DNA from: Balanoglossus misakiensis
Taxonomy: Eukaryota > Hemichordata
DNA: 64,000 bases
Direction of reading: 5' to 3'
NCBI GenBank assembly: GCA_040954595.2
Contig: CM082576.2
Coordinates: 3,224,001-3,288,000 of the forward strand
How positions within the stretch are numbered: position 1 is the first letter of the stretch; every line of letters begins with the position of its first letter. Both the position numbers and the translations under genes were made by a program. Below the pieces are notes generated by a model that was not told where the DNA came from, did not search any database, and saw only the letters and a list, made by a program, of their open reading frames with translations. Below, piece after piece: positions 39,201 through 52,120 of this stretch.

Positions 39201-42200
39201 AGAGAGACTTCTTGAAGACGATCTTACACCGAATCTATGGCAAGTTCTTGGGGCTCAGGGCCTTCATCAGAAAACAAATTAGTAATATTTTTCTAAAGTG
39301 AGTACCGTCTTCTTTCTGTGAAGGTTTTGTTGGTGAGAAAAACAAAGATGTAATGTGAAACGTTGTCTTGTAGAGAATTGTTGCATCAGTGGTGAATTGA
39401 CTTTGAGGGCAGAAAGGACAGAGTGCAAAAAGTATCACAGATTTGTTGCAAGAAAAAAACCCTGACATGAACACCAGTTGTCAGCTGGCATCAATATTCC
39501 ATGTGATGGCCCACATTTAGGTCAATTATTTATTGACAGAAGGCGACAAAAAACAAACTGATACGGTCATCATTACCCAGTTATGACGTCATTGAGAAAT
39601 TTATCTTCGACCTCATCCCTTCAGTGTGCGTGTGTCTTAGACAAGTAGTGAGTGAAGATCCAGGCCTTCGCCCATTTCTCTGAACCCTAGTAGACCTTTT
39701 CATATCATTTCAAGTCGTCGTTCATGCAAGAAATGCGCATGTGGCACTCTTTCTGAAATTTAACCGAGATAAAGTTTAGTGACCTCATCGTAAAATTTGG
39801 TTTCACATGGTTTGCATGGTTCGAATTGACCCAGCTTCAGCGTATCGAATTTGAGTAATTGCTTTTGTAAAATAAAGAGCATCGGTTCCAATGTCATGTA
39901 AAGTAGTAAAGTGTGTTTAACAAGCAATCATTCTGTGATGAATTCTCAGAAAGGCAAATTGAATTGTCAAGTCTAATTTCAATGTCATCTCTTCTTTGCC
40001 CATTCCGTCCAGGTTTATATATGAGACAGAACATTTCAATGGGGTTGGGGAACTCCTAGAGATTCTGGGAAGGTAAGTGTGATGATGCTTATTCTGTGAG
40101 TGTGGATTTGTGTATATGTACTGGGATGTGTGTGTGTCAGTAATATGCAGAAATCCATGTATCCACGGTGATATTGCTTATGTACACAAGTCACATAAAA
40201 TTAATGTTCATGATTTGCTGTGTCTTATTACCTTTCTAAGTGTTTAGTTCCGTGGGGAATTGTATAGTATTAAGAGAACAATTTTGGAGACTTGCTCTTT
40301 ATACAGTCTTGACACGTAACACGGTCACTTTTTATTTCTTGCAGTATCATTAATGGTTTTGCTCTGCCGTTGAAGGCAGAACACAAACAGTTCTTAATCA
40401 AAGTACTGATTCCACTACATAAAGTCAAGTGTCTCAGTCTCTACCATGCACAGGTAAGTTTGTCACATGGATGTGAGTGCGTGCATGTGTGGATCAGGAT
40501 GACAACCTGTTGTAGTGTAGGCATACTGGCTGCCCGACTGTATGCAGCAATCCTAGTGTTTCTGGGCAGCAGTTAACATGAAGGCAAACATGCGGTGGTA
40601 CACTCATTATATTTGCATTTGGCTTTTTCCATCAGCCGGGGTTAAAAGAAAGCATACAACACACATCGCTGTCTGACGTCAAGAATCATTACTAGTGATT
40701 AGCGTGCAATTATTGTATCGTCCAGATGCCATAGAGCTAGTCGTCAGATTTCATCGATGAAATGAATCACAGACACGTACACACGCACCGCTCTTGTAAG
40801 AGATAACTTAGGATTGCAACTTGTTCAAATTTAATAGAAACTGCATTCATCCATCGCCATGGCAAACCTTTGCAAGCATTGAAATGCGGCGGTAAACCAT
40901 CAGAATTGAGGGATGTATTTCTGTCATGGCAATGGCAAGTTGCTTGATCAAGCAGACATACAAGTCAAGACTTGAATGTCAGCTTTGCTGTATGGCATGT
41001 TCTTCTAAAAAAATCCACACAATTTCATTTTACAACAGATTTGTTTGGAAAGAGCTGCATTTTACCCAAATTTCCAAGAATACCTTCCTCCCTTATTTGA
41101 TTAATTTTGCCCTAGCCAACATCACTGTATCATGTCTAATGAGACCTCGTCATCTGAATAAATATTGTGCTTCCCTGAGTTTACTTCAAATGACATGTGA
41201 TACATGCATCATGTTCTGCATTCAGGCCCGAGTTATAAAGATGTGTGTATTTCAGACGGGTTTCTTTCAACAGAAAGCATCACTTTGCTGACGTGTCATA
41301 TCAATATACACTAGTCTAGTGGAGAAAATTACAGCTGGAGAGGATGCTTTGGAAAAAAGGGGATGAATAAGAGGCTGTGATCTGTAGTTCATGTTAACTG
41401 AATCACAACGATTGATATTAACACATCATGGATTTGATCTGTCTCCAAACTGCAGCTTTTGATTTAAATGATAGTGACGCACCTGTCCACCAGCAATTCA
41501 TGAACTGCTCTCTCCATTCCATTCCACACTGCCTGGAAACCACAATGATCGCCAAATTTTCCTCTCGGCAGGAGTGCACATTAGTTTTGGGAGGCCTAGC
41601 AGCACTTAGCTGTGACTAAACTGCCACTTTTCGGGTAATAATGGACATTATCTGCAGGTGGTGTTACGAATCTCTCGCTTTGCTGTGATTTCCCGCCGAG
41701 ATTTCTTGAACTTACACTTGTACTCACAGTTCACTTCATACAGGTTACATTATCTCAAGTTTAACCATTCCCTACGGTCACATCATATGTACTTCTTTCC
41801 ACATTCTAGCGTTTTAATTTCCTGTTTTTTTTCTGTATTTGTTCTTCAGCTTGCATATTGTGTGGTTCAGTTTCTAGAAAAGGATGCATCGTTAACAGAG
41901 CCAGTAAGTTAAACTTCTTATGATGGAAAAGATGTGATTTTCAATGAAAAAAAATTAATTAAAAAAACATTAAGTTAAGATGTGTAATTGTTTAATGTAG
42001 ATAACATCCACCCCCCCCCCCAAGATTGTAGGCCAAGTAATTTATTCAACCTTTCAAAGTTATGAATATTGCATAGAAAGACAGTTCTCAGCACTGAGCA
42101 TCACATTCCATCATAAATTTTAAAAATAACTGGACGGCAGTTTCATGGAGTAAGACATCACCGATTTGCAACTTGCTAATTCTGGTATCCCTGATAAAGA

Positions 42201-44184
42201 GAGATTCGTTGGAAAATTAATGTACAGTCACATCTAGAGCAAATGTAGCATTTAGTTTGATACGATCTAGTGGTGTGAATGTTTGCATGTTATGTACAGT
42301 TGGAGGAATAGTAAATGTGTGGTTTCTCGCACCTTGAGATCTTTTTTTTTTCTTGTCACTCTGTTTAGGTTGTGTGTGGATTACTCAAATTCTGGCCTAA
42401 AACGTGTAGTCAAAAAGAGGTAAGTGTGCGTTGACATTCAATGAACTGTAGAATATCAGTTATCTAATGATGTTACATCAAGCAGCATTCTCAGTTTAGT
42501 GAGCTGTAGTAGTTGTGAACAGTGCCACTGGTTACAATTACAATGTTATTTACTCCCAAACGACACTCCCCGTCCTAGCAATGGAATTCACAGATACACA
42601 CATCTCACAAAAGTTGATCACTTGTTTTGTTTGTTGTCACAGGTGATGTATCTAGGAGAAATAGAAGAAATACTGGATGTTATTGAAACTTCCCAATTTT
42701 TAAAGATACAAGAACCTTTGTTTAAACAAATTTCTAGATGTGTGTCAAGTCCCCACTTCCAGGTAAGTCGGTGATGACCCATTTTTTTTTGCCCACGACA
42801 GACATGGCACATCCTTTGCTGTGGACAGAAATCACTGCTCTTTCAATGTTGCCAAACAACAAGGGACCAGTTTGACATGAGACTACAGAGAGGAAACTAG
42901 ATTTCCCATCAATAATTGTACTACCGTTGAATGCTCACAGTGTCCTTTTTTTGTCTCCCAGGTTGCAGAACGGGCTCTGTACTACTGGAATAATGAATAT
43001 ATAATGAGTTTAATTGAAGAGAATTCAAATGTCATTATGCCCATTATGTTCCCGGCTCTCTACAGGATATCGAAAGACCACTGGAATCAGTAAGTTGAAC
43101 TTTGACCTGCATTTCAAATATGGCCGCCTTTTTTTTTGCAGCATAACAGTACTACCCAGTAGTAAAATCTCATCCTCAGGAGAAATAAATGTACAAGATC
43201 TAAACCATGCCTGAAAGATAAAACTGCCAACAATCTAATCTTTTCTCATTTTTGTGCTAGTTTCTGATACTTGAAGCATATTTGCGACATGTAATTTTTG
43301 TTTCCATTTTTACTGTGGTCATATTTTCAGGACAATTGTAGCGCTTGTATACAATGTATTGAAAACCTTTATGGAAATGAATAGCAAATTGTTCGATGAG
43401 CTCACGTCTAGTTACAAAGCAGACAGACAAAAGTAAGTAGTTTGCTTCTTTGTCTTTGTGGTGGGTGGTGGTGGGGATGGGAGGACGGAATTTTGGATTG
43501 CAAAATTAGATCCCACAGCTGACCTTTGCCCCACAGACACTTCTGTTAGTTCAGAGGTCAGCTGCAATTATTCTATTGTGTTTACACCTGAGCCCAAGGT
43601 GATATTTGGTTTTCTGTCTCATGTCAACACCATCATAAATGCAGCTGGTATATCACAATTTTCCAAATTTTTAAATGGATTTTGTCCTCTTGTATGGGGG
43701 AAAACTGTGGTAATGTACGTTCTTGTAAACTGAACAGTTTTGAAATACAATAAAGACAGCATTGTCTTTGAACATGATGATTTTGCTTTGAGAAACATTT
43801 TGTATGATTCTGTGGTATAGTATCTTGAATGTTCTTCATGCAGAGACGGTCAATTTGAGATCACTTGTAAGGGAATCGAATTAATTACACAAGGCATTGC
43901 TTACGCAGACTTACTGTCACCAATGCATAAAATGAGGAAGCGTCAAAAGTGTGGGAAGGTCACTTTTGCACATGAGCAATGATCAACGTGGCATGGGTTT
44001 CTTGAACTTTGCTATTTCTTATTGTCAGCCGACCAGAATGATTGATTTTTGTGTGCGTGTAAATTTCTTTTGTTTCAGAGAGAAGAAGAAGGAGAAAGAG
44101 AGGGACGAACTCTGGAAGAAGCTCTCCAAGCTGGAAATGAACAACACAGCAAACAAAAAGACACAACAAGCCAATGCAAAATGA
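14911..44184 (+). CDS. PPP2R5E: PP2A regulatory subunit B56 epsilon
   Basis: The coding exons are 14911-15055, 26840-27036, 38040-38141, 38973-39065, 39167-39297, 40013-40072, 40345-40453, 41850-41903, 42369-42419, 42643-42762, 42962-43089, 43331-43432 and 44079-44184. They give 465 residues; human PPP2R5E has 467. Recognisable blocks in order are [120 protein letters not shown] and a basic C-terminal helix with [14 protein letters not shown]. The N-terminus ([12 protein letters not shown]) is of the epsilon type rather than alpha/beta/gamma/delta. The product is the HEAT-repeat substrate-selecting subunit of the PP2A holoenzyme, which binds LxxIxE motifs. The short C-terminal tail differs from vertebrates. 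Confidence 0.95.
15056..26839 (+). other. PPP2R5E: PPP2R5E intron 1 (11.8 kb)
   Basis: GT/AG intron with phase 1 borders. It is AT-rich and carries no gene I can support; short open frames inside lack splice context and family resemblance. The most structured element is an inverted repeat with nuclear-receptor-like half-sites at 24711-24756. A short tandem duplication of a TTCTTGTAAATATT-type unit lies at about 25461-25500. Confidence 0.8.
24711..24756. promoter_or_regulatory. Hairpin with three AGGTCA half-sites
   Basis: The arms AAGGGCAAGG (24711-24720) and CCTTGCCCTT (24747-24756) are perfect 10-bp inverted repeats. They overlap or enclose AGGTCA at 24718-24723, AGGTCA at 24730-24735 and the inverted TGACCT at 24738-24743. 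The arrangement is DR6 plus IR2, a spacing that nuclear receptors can recognise. The function is inferred. Confidence 0.4.
27037..38039 (+). other. PPP2R5E: PPP2R5E intron 2 (11.0 kb)
   Basis: GT/AG intron with phase 0 borders. It begins with a compound TG/AG microsatellite (27211-27316). A 131-codon open frame (31721-32116) and another of 117 codons (33548-33901) match no family I know and lack convincing splice borders. A YY1-like CAAGATGGCCGCC site lies at 35489-35501. Otherwise I see only AT-rich single-copy-looking DNA. Confidence 0.8.
27211..27316. repeat. Compound (TG)n-(AG)n microsatellite
   Basis: Uninterrupted TG dinucleotides pass directly into about 25 AG units and then an impure AG tail. 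It sits 175 bp inside PPP2R5E intron 2. The AG tract is a homopurine run that could form triplex DNA, and its length is likely to be polymorphic. Confidence 0.95.
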
Positions 44185-46374
44185 GAGAGAGAGAAATAAA
44201 TAAAAGAGGAAAGCAAAGAGGCGGGATAAAATCTATGTGAATAACTAAACTAAAATGATGTATCGCTTCAGTCAACAAGATTTATTGTAAAATTGCGTGG
44301 TATACAGGAATTACTGAACTTTGTTTAAATGTGATGAAAATAATAAAAACGAAACTGTGAATGATAAACATTACTGGTGATACCCAAAATCAAATAACCT
44401 TTCATTTTTTTTGTGCTGGTGCAAGAAAATAGTACATTCAAGTGTGTTCATTCTATTGTGTATAGTGTATTGCTACTGCGGGCCAGACACAGAATCTTAA
44501 ACGTTGTAGTTTTAACCAAAAAAAAAAAAAAAGATTTCCGCAGATGTGGCCTCCAGCAATAATATACTTGAAGCAAGTGTTAGCTTGTCTGGTGTTTTGC
44601 TCTTGCAACTCTGAGAAGAGAGCCGTGTGTTTTTTCAACAAGACATTTTTTCCACAGCCCAGCTCATGTTTTGAAAACTCAGGTAGTGTTACCGCAACAG
44701 ATGACACGCCGGGGGAGCAGATTAAAAGAAAAAACGGGGGAAAACAGAATCAGCTGGCTCTGAGATACAAAACTGTAGGACAGTTAACCACAGAATATTG
44801 ATTCATTTGAAAGTCATCGCGTATCATCATCCCTTCCACCAGCTTGTGTATTGGACTTACTTTATTTAGCCGATTTTTAACAAATGAGTTGTGATTCCTA
44901 CAAGAACGCCTGTCTTGTATTTTAGTTTTTTCTCTGGTTGGATTTTTTGACATAGATGTACACACTGGCTTGACCCCAATCCTCTCACCCTGCTGTCCCA
45001 AGTCTTCACGTAGAGTTGTATTTGCTGTCAGTTTTGAAGTCATCTTCACACAAAAGGGTTTGTTCATCACTTCTCTGCTTGCCTCTGTGTCTTTTTTCAA
45101 ATTCCATGGGCTTGCTTTTTGAGAGTTGATCACAGTTGAAACTAAATATTGTGTTTTCTAGAGTAGCTTAAAAAGATTTAATGACCTATTAGACGAGGAA
45201 AAAAAATCCTTTAACAAAGAAGAAGAAAAAAATTGCAAAAAAATGACCGTAACAGTCATACTAAAATCCACAGGGTGTTCATCTACCCCAGTTTTAATAT
45301 GATTTCCACTGTGTAAATGTGTATAAATAAATGTATTTTTCTTTATTTCCTTTTTTTGTAACTTTAGATATGAGATGCTGATGTCAGTCGTAATATGGCA
45401 AAGTGTTTGTTGTATGAGGTCATCCTCCGATGTTTTGCCTTTTAAATATTTCCGTTGAGTATACACTTTCTCTCCCCAAGTTTGACTTGTTGGTTTTGTT
45501 TTTTTTGCCTGAGAAAATTGTAATGAAGAGCATATCGGGGGAACTCAGATTTAATGTAATAATGATGATAATATTAGGATCTTAAATTAATCCAAAGAGG
45601 AAAAAAAGTGGGAATGTAGATAATAGATTTGAGCTCGTTTTAGATGAATGACGTGATTTCAAAATTGACTCTGGTTCTACTTTCCAGTGGTTTTGTTCTT
45701 AGGAAACCATGGAAATGACGTAGATGCAAATGAGAATTTAAAAGAAGCTGTCATTTGAAGAGACGCCTTCAGCTGCATATTGACTCATACAGGTTGTTGT
45801 ATTTGTATCTTTGCCCCATGCATGCTAATATACCATTCTTAAATTGATTTTTTGTTGTCGTGACAAACATACAGAAGGATTATTGAATAAAAATGTCTTC
45901 AGTCGTGAGACTGATAGTAAAAAAAATGTGTGTGATGTGTTTTTGTGGTGTTTCGTTTATGAAATTGCTGCCTCATTCTTCATGTGGCTTGAATTGAACC
46001 ATCCCTTTTGGCGGGGATGAAGACACATACACGCAAGCACTTGCACACACAGACACACATTGTGAAACTGAAGATTGGTAGGGATGAAAAATACATGTAT
46101 TTTTTTAAGTAAAAAGATCCCAAATCCAATATTAACAGCACTTGATACAGCTGAAGTAATCTCAAGGTTGGAAGCAATTCTACGCACATCCAGTGAATCT
46201 TAAATGATTCACACCTGGTGTAATTGTTAACTGCAGATGTAATGAGATTATTACTATTTATGGATCCTTTGACCACAAAACAATATCCATGATCCTTGTA
46301 TCAGTTTCCAAACGTGAGTGGTATATCAAGCATTATAAAGGAACATTTGTGAAAGCATAAGTGAACACCTAAGT
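44185..46374. other. Convergent 3' region between PPP2R5E and FKBP2
   Basis: No gene is recognised. Plus-strand poly(A) signals for PPP2R5E occur at 44195-44200 (only about 10 nt past the stop), 44342-44347 and 45886-45891, so several 3' UTR lengths are possible. A minus-strand TTTATT-type signal for FKBP2 occurs near 45340, so the two 3' UTRs might overlap in antisense. This last point is inference. Confidence 0.4.
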
Positions 46375-47512
46375 TCAAAGTTCACTCTTGCGGACAATCT
46401 GTAACAACTCTACTTCAAAGATTAGTGTAGCGCCACCTAGAGAAAGAAAAAAAGACAAACATAATTATTGTCGGTTATTGAGACAGGAATGCAAACACAT
46501 GATTTTTCATGATAAAAACATTCAAGCACACATTGTTGTGGTTAATATGATCACGTTTGTATTCTGATAATCTGTAACAGATGATGTACTGTTGAGAGTT
46601 GACAGATTATCTATAAAGTGGAAAATACCAACAGTACAGATTGTGGCAGAACATGGCAGGGGTATAAAGTGAAATGGACCGACAGTAACGGGATTATCAT
46701 GCATGACATCTTTTCCGATCCCCTCTGTAGCACACAGTGCACAGCAAGCTTACTGCAGCCAATCATGTAGAGTGTGACTGACTGTGATGGCAAGCTAAAT
46801 TTAGCAATTATGAACTGTTCTTGCATATTGTGTTACCTGGAATTTTGGGAGGTGCTCCCCTGTCTCCATATCCCAACTCTGACGGAATCACCAACTTCCT
46901 CTTTTCACCTTCACACATTCTGGGGAAAAACAGAGTGATTCAAATCACAAACCATTCCATTTGTAGAATGCTGTAGCTGCTTAAACGCTATGAAGATCGC
47001 CACTCACCCGATCAAACCCTGATCCCATCCTTTAATGACTTGTCCACTTCCAAGAGTAAAAACAAACGGCTCACCACGTGGAATGCTGCTGTCGAATTCT
47101 GTGCCATCTTCAAGTTTTCCCTGGTAAGGATGTCAACATTTTGAGATAACGTAAATGATCAGTTTGATTACAAAGTTGTTTCTTGGTTACATTGGACAGT
47201 ACAAGACTGCTCATAGACTATTTGATTTGGCATTCTGAGATTAAAAGCAGCTGATCCTGCTATAATTCATGGTGATTTGTTGTACAAACAGATGATCCCA
47301 TCATCAGAACCCGAGCGCCCTCAGTGGTGATAAATGTGCCGATAACCTACTGTGTAGTGCATATGGAGGGTGTCTCCCTTTTTCGATTTTGTTGTGCAAT
47401 TTTCTACTCGTTTCTTCACACCTATCTGTAACTTCTTTTCTTTCTTCTCGGCATGGCCCACTGCCAGCACACATATAACCACAAACAGCAAAGGCAGTTT
47501 CAAAGACGTCAT
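46375..47512 (-). CDS. FKBP2: FKBP2-type ER peptidyl-prolyl isomerase
   Basis: Coding exons in order 47351-47512, 47008-47120, 46837-46919 and 46375-46436 give 139 residues. A cleavable signal peptide (about residues 1-21, [18 protein letters not shown]) precedes [12 protein letters not shown]. The single FKBP domain keeps the proline-isomerase pocket: Tyr in HMHYT, Phe-Asp in EFDSS, the Trp of IKGWDQGL, Tyr in GYGDRG and the Phe of TLIFEVEL. The C-terminus KSEL resembles a KDEL-type ER retrieval signal (the human protein ends RTEL). It should assist folding of secretory proteins in the ER lumen. A splice acceptor 20 nt upstream of the ATG (exon start 47532) implies a separate leader exon. 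Confidence 0.94.
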
Positions 47513-48099
47513 CTCACACCAGGTTTATTGCTCTGCAAGTGGTAAAAAGGGATGAATGAAAAAACCACAACCAAAAGTCTAAACTGAATTCTGTCTGTAG
47601 GTAGAACCATCCTCCTTTCAAGACAATAACCCAAACACCATGGTGGCACTCTTAATCACAATATGGCATCATGTCCAGGTGGCATTTTCCCATGATTAGT
47701 CAAACAAGGAAGGCATGCTGCAATACTGAAATTTGTTGAACCCTTTTCCCATTTTTTGTGATATTCTTTGATATAGTATTTAACTATTACAAACAGCATT
47801 TGACAGACTTTGAAAGAAATTAAATATTATGATATTCATGTTTCCAATTCAATATGTAGAATGTCTTGATATCTGATTGATACAATCAAACCAAGCAGAC
47901 TCGTGAGACATTCAATTTACTTTTCCAAAGTTCAATTATCATGGTGTCAATGGGAATGCACCACAAACTCAACACTTTGGTTACTATAAAGTTAAAGTTC
48001 ATCACATAGCACGCACAACTACTACTACATTTGTATCTATGAATATTACTGGTAGATCACACTAAGCTGTAAATTTGTCAAAGTGATCAATCGCGGATA

Positions 48100-48612
48100 G
48101 GTACTAGATCCAACTGACTCCAATATGAGAGACCCGGTCAACGACCATCATAATGCGTGGAGCGACTTGATTCGTCGAGCCATGGAGGTACCTCCATGGT
48201 CGAGCACACACTGCCATCTAAAACCATGCAGAGAGTGTAGCTGGCCAATTTTGCCCGCGACACTCACAGGACCTCCTTAGCAAGCAAAGTTACTCTGTTC
48301 GTTATCCGTATGTAAAGAGAAGTGCCAGCTAATTCCTTGCGACCATCAAAATTTGAGGAAAGGCGTGCGTGCAGTGACTTACCCAGTACATGTATGTGAA
48401 ATCCAACCCCATGCAATCACGGACCGCTTCCGTATTGAGTTTTGTTGAGGGTCGAAGTTCACAACGCGTGCGCAACTAAGAAATTAACGCCCTCAACGTC
48501 ACCCGGTAAAAACGAAACGCTGATCTGGCTTGCGTTGAGAAAACGTACATGCGATTGTATTCATAACGTTGATAGTGAACGTCTGATATCGCAGCCATCC
48601 ATCAAAGCAAAC
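48100..48612. promoter_or_regulatory. Divergent promoter region of FKBP2 and SNRPD2
   Basis: The two genes are transcribed away from each other, with leader and start codon about 200 bp apart. The stretch is CpG-rich compared with its surroundings. A perfect 20-bp palindrome (48180-48199, centre GTAC, ends CCATGG) lies in the FKBP2 leader intron. A YY1-like AAGATGGCGACC at 48742-48753 lies just inside SNRPD2 intron 1. Confidence 0.5.
48383..48430 (-). other. FKBP2: Probable untranslated first exon of FKBP2
   Basis: A strong minus-strand donor (TACTGG followed by GTAAGTCAC, boundary at 48383/48382) faces the acceptor before 47532. Joining them creates a leader that holds an upstream ATG at 48412-48410. 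Its 17-codon frame stops at a TGA overlapping the FKBP2 ATG (ATGA). The upstream limit of the exon is not known. Confidence 0.5.
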
Positions 48613-49647
48613 ATGTCGTAAGTATATTTTCTGTTCACTTTCTTAGCGTGTAAGATTTCTAGTGGTATATTTCTTATCTTGGATGTTAGGTTTTGCCATA
48701 AATTGGCCGGAGTTTCAGATGTAAACAAAAGGAAAACTGGCAAGATGGCGACCACCAGGGGCAGTGACTTTTGGTAAAGTCTGTGAATGGAAGTACCGAT
48801 AGTCCACGGTAAATCCTATTGCATGGGTGGGTGTACAGTGTCTTCTGTTGATCATATGCTCACAATCACATAAATGAGACATGCCAATTTGACACTGCTG
48901 ATTAAATCCCTGATTGAATTGGTTAATGCCATTAACATGAAACTATCCCTTGTCATATACTGAAAATTTGCTAACTTGCAGGTTAATAACCAAACCCAAG
49001 ACAGAGATGAGCCACGAGGAATTGGCAAAAAGGGAAGAAGAAGAATTCAACACAGGCCCATTGTCAGTTCTAACACAGTCAGTGAAAAACAACACACAAG
49101 TTCTTATTAACTGCAGGAATAACAAGAAACTTTTAGGGAGAGTCAAGGCTTTTGACAGGTAAGAACAAGAATCAGACACCACACTCTTTAGATATACACA
49201 CTACCACATATACTAGGTTTATTGCTCCAATGTTTCAGTAATTAAAGTTTGTGCATAGGAAATACAAGAAATGTTACTTTGCAAATGTACCACACATTCT
49301 TCAGTAACCCAATCTTCTGTACACAACTGCCCTTTACACTTTTAACCCTATCCAGTTCGAAGTAGTCTGGTTGTACTAGTATTTCAAGCTGAACAAAGAT
49401 CAGACAGACCTAGTACTTTTTATGCTGGGAATATCATTGATGTGTGTATTCTTCTGTCATTCTTGTCAACAGGCATTGTAATATGGTCTTGGAAAACGTG
49501 AAAGAAATGTGGACAGAAGTGCCCAAGACGGGAAAGGGGAAGAAGAAATCAAAGCCAGTAAACAAAGATAGATACATATCCAAGATGTTCCTTAGGGGAG
49601 ACAGTGTCATACTGGTCTTGAGAAACCCGCTTGGAGCGCAAAAATAG
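48613..49647 (+). CDS. SNRPD2: Small nuclear ribonucleoprotein SmD2
   Basis: Coding exons 48613-48617, 48982-49158 and 49473-49647 give 118 residues, the same length as human SmD2, with nearly identical sequence. The Sm1 motif covers [31 protein letters not shown], broken by intron 2 in the Arg codon before HCNM, and Sm2 includes [18 protein letters not shown]. The basic linker [14 protein letters not shown] between them is the D2 hallmark. The first coding exon contributes only ATGTC, a split Ser codon. SmD2 pairs with SmD1 in the heptameric ring of U1, U2, U4 and U5 snRNPs. Confidence 0.96.
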
Positions 49648-52120
49648 ACATTTCTTTATTCTGCTGTTTTTATGAGCCTTTCATTGATTACATCGTCATA
49701 AGGATACTGACTTACCTTGCACACATGCAAATAGCCATGGCAACAGTATGGACTGGAAGTGTGGACACTTGATGCTGAAAATGGTTGTAGCAGTTTTCAC
49801 ATTTTTCGAGGGGGGGGGGGGTTGAAGATGAAAATGCGAGTCGGCTGTATGTACACACTTGCTGATGGTCTCAAGATGCATATTGAGAATCAGGGATGGA
49901 TATTCTGTAGTGAGAGTCTACCCAGAAGTTTGTTTTTCATTCACTCACTTGCAAAGGACCGACCTATAAACTTTTAAGGTTTTCCATGTTGTAGCAATCA
50001 TGTTTAGTCATCTTAAAGTGGACATTTTTTTTCATGTTATATTAATTTCTGTTGGCGAAATAACTTTCATTACTGCGAGTCGTGGAGGTCTTTCATGCTA
50101 CTGCCAGCAGTTCCTTAACTTTTCCCATTTTTTGTGTGTGAAGTTTTCATTAAAATACCTGTATTTGTATAAACTACAAGGTTTGCTCTTTGAATACATC
50201 CATGCTTCTTTGTGTGCATAATAGTATTTTATTTATATTAATTCAATTCATCCATAGCAAACATAGAAAATGTGAAATATGGCAAAAACAATTCCTCCCT
50301 TTGAGCACAAATGACAACCACCGCCTTGAAGGTTTTTCCTGCAGAAAACACCACCTGTGGTACATGTACCGGTAGTTTTCAGGATTGGATTTTCGTCTCT
50401 GTGTTCATGGTTTCAATCCAGGGTTTCAACATTTTAAGGCACTCTACACATCAGGTATTCACAAACTTCTAGATTTTGCACATGCAGTTGTGTGATTAGA
50501 ATTTTCATGTCTGCATCAAATCCTTCAACACTCATTACAGAAATCTTTTACGATTTCACTCGCAGTGTTTCAGAAATATTTTATATATATACATATACAT
50601 ACATACATAAAAAATCACACAAACATTTTAATGTAAAGATTGTTACCGAAGTTTATTTTGAATAATCCTTAAAAAAGACTCAAATGCCACATACAACATT
50701 AGAAGTTACCCATACGGCTTCTGGCCAACAACTTTCTTCTGGGCAAAAAAAAAAAAACACGTGGCATTATCGCCACCTGAAAATGAGAAAAAAAGACTTT
50801 ACACAAAAAATTTTAAAAGACAAAATGCACAATGTTGATGGTGGATCCACTGTCCCAAAATGATGAAATAGGAGTGAAATGAGCAAAAAAAGATAAAATG
50901 TGTGGAAAAATCCCTCCTTGGACTAGACACAAGTATGACAAACACCACAATAGTACAAAAGGACCAATATAACTGACGGACAATTTACTTCACTATGTAC
51001 TTTTTTTTTGAAGTGTCACTGATATAATAGTAAGACCGTCTCATACACACGATAAAAATATAGTTGTCTACAATGCACATAATAAACAAGATCATACTCA
51101 AAGGCTGGTTTCAAACACCACCCTGGGCCTCAAACTATCCAAAATATACATGCATGTATTGCCATAAAGTTTGAAGAAGTCTTTTAGGTCTGTCTCAGTT
51201 CTGGCCCTAAAAAGTGGTGTGTATCCATGAATGTTGGGTCTTAAAATCCTGACTACTGTGATTATAACTGTTATGGAAAAGCCTATGCCTTGGCAAATGG
51301 GCGCTTTTCACATCTTTGCGGATGTTTTATAAGTACAGCAACGGTCCGGGGCTTTATCGTTCAGTCCTCGTCAGATGCACCTGAATAAGAAAGGATCTAT
51401 TGAGGATATGACGTCCCAAAAATACAGTTCAAGAGAACATGAGGAAACACTTCAACACAGAGTTTGACGGGAAGGAATGCGAACATTGAGCAACTTCATT
51501 ACAATTGGTGATTACCATTAAAAGGAAAACTTTATTTACAATTTCCAAACGTATTCCGCGATCGCATTCCCATTGAGAACTCTATGTTCTGATAGAACAT
51601 CTGAATTTAGTACATTTTTTAGAATTGCTGAAAAGGAACAAAAAGATACATAGAGGGCACATACCAATACACTATTTGCAATCAATAACACTACAAAGAC
51701 CAACAACTATCCAGATGCTTAAAACAGAAGGTTATTTGGAATGAGAACAGAAAAGCAACAATTGTTATAACATTTGACGTAATTGTCATCGATGTTCTCT
51801 AGCTCTCTTATCATTATTCATTCACTGTCACTTCAACATATACAAACGTGTACTTGTAATCCTGTGTAGTTGATCACTTCCAGAGAGTGTAGTCTGTATC
51901 CATAGCAGATTCTTACAAAGGATATGCACTTAACAGTGAGCACAACTCAGTTTTGTCCATGATTGCTTGATGCCTAGTCTATGAATTTTCATATTTTATC
52001 TCAGCCTTGTTCAAATTTAACGCTACCCGCCACCCCCAAAAAGAATTTAGTATGTACTGTTCCGTTAAATGCATAGCTCTTCAAAGAATCAACAAATCAC
52101 TGTGGCAGTCAACTTGGCAG
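49648..52120. other. Convergent 3' region between SNRPD2 and the SR-protein gene
   Basis: This is AT-rich and non-coding. An ATTAAA at 50149-50154 could end SNRPD2 transcripts. A minus-strand AATAAA (TTTATT at 50652-50657) could end the SR-protein mRNA, giving that gene a 3' UTR of about 1.5 kb. Short G, A and T homopolymer runs are present. No further gene is seen. Confidence 0.4.

Noticed and set aside
48742-48766. CTCF site (CCACCAGGGGCAG)
   Set aside because: It is one G short of the consensus core, so it is not a supported match.
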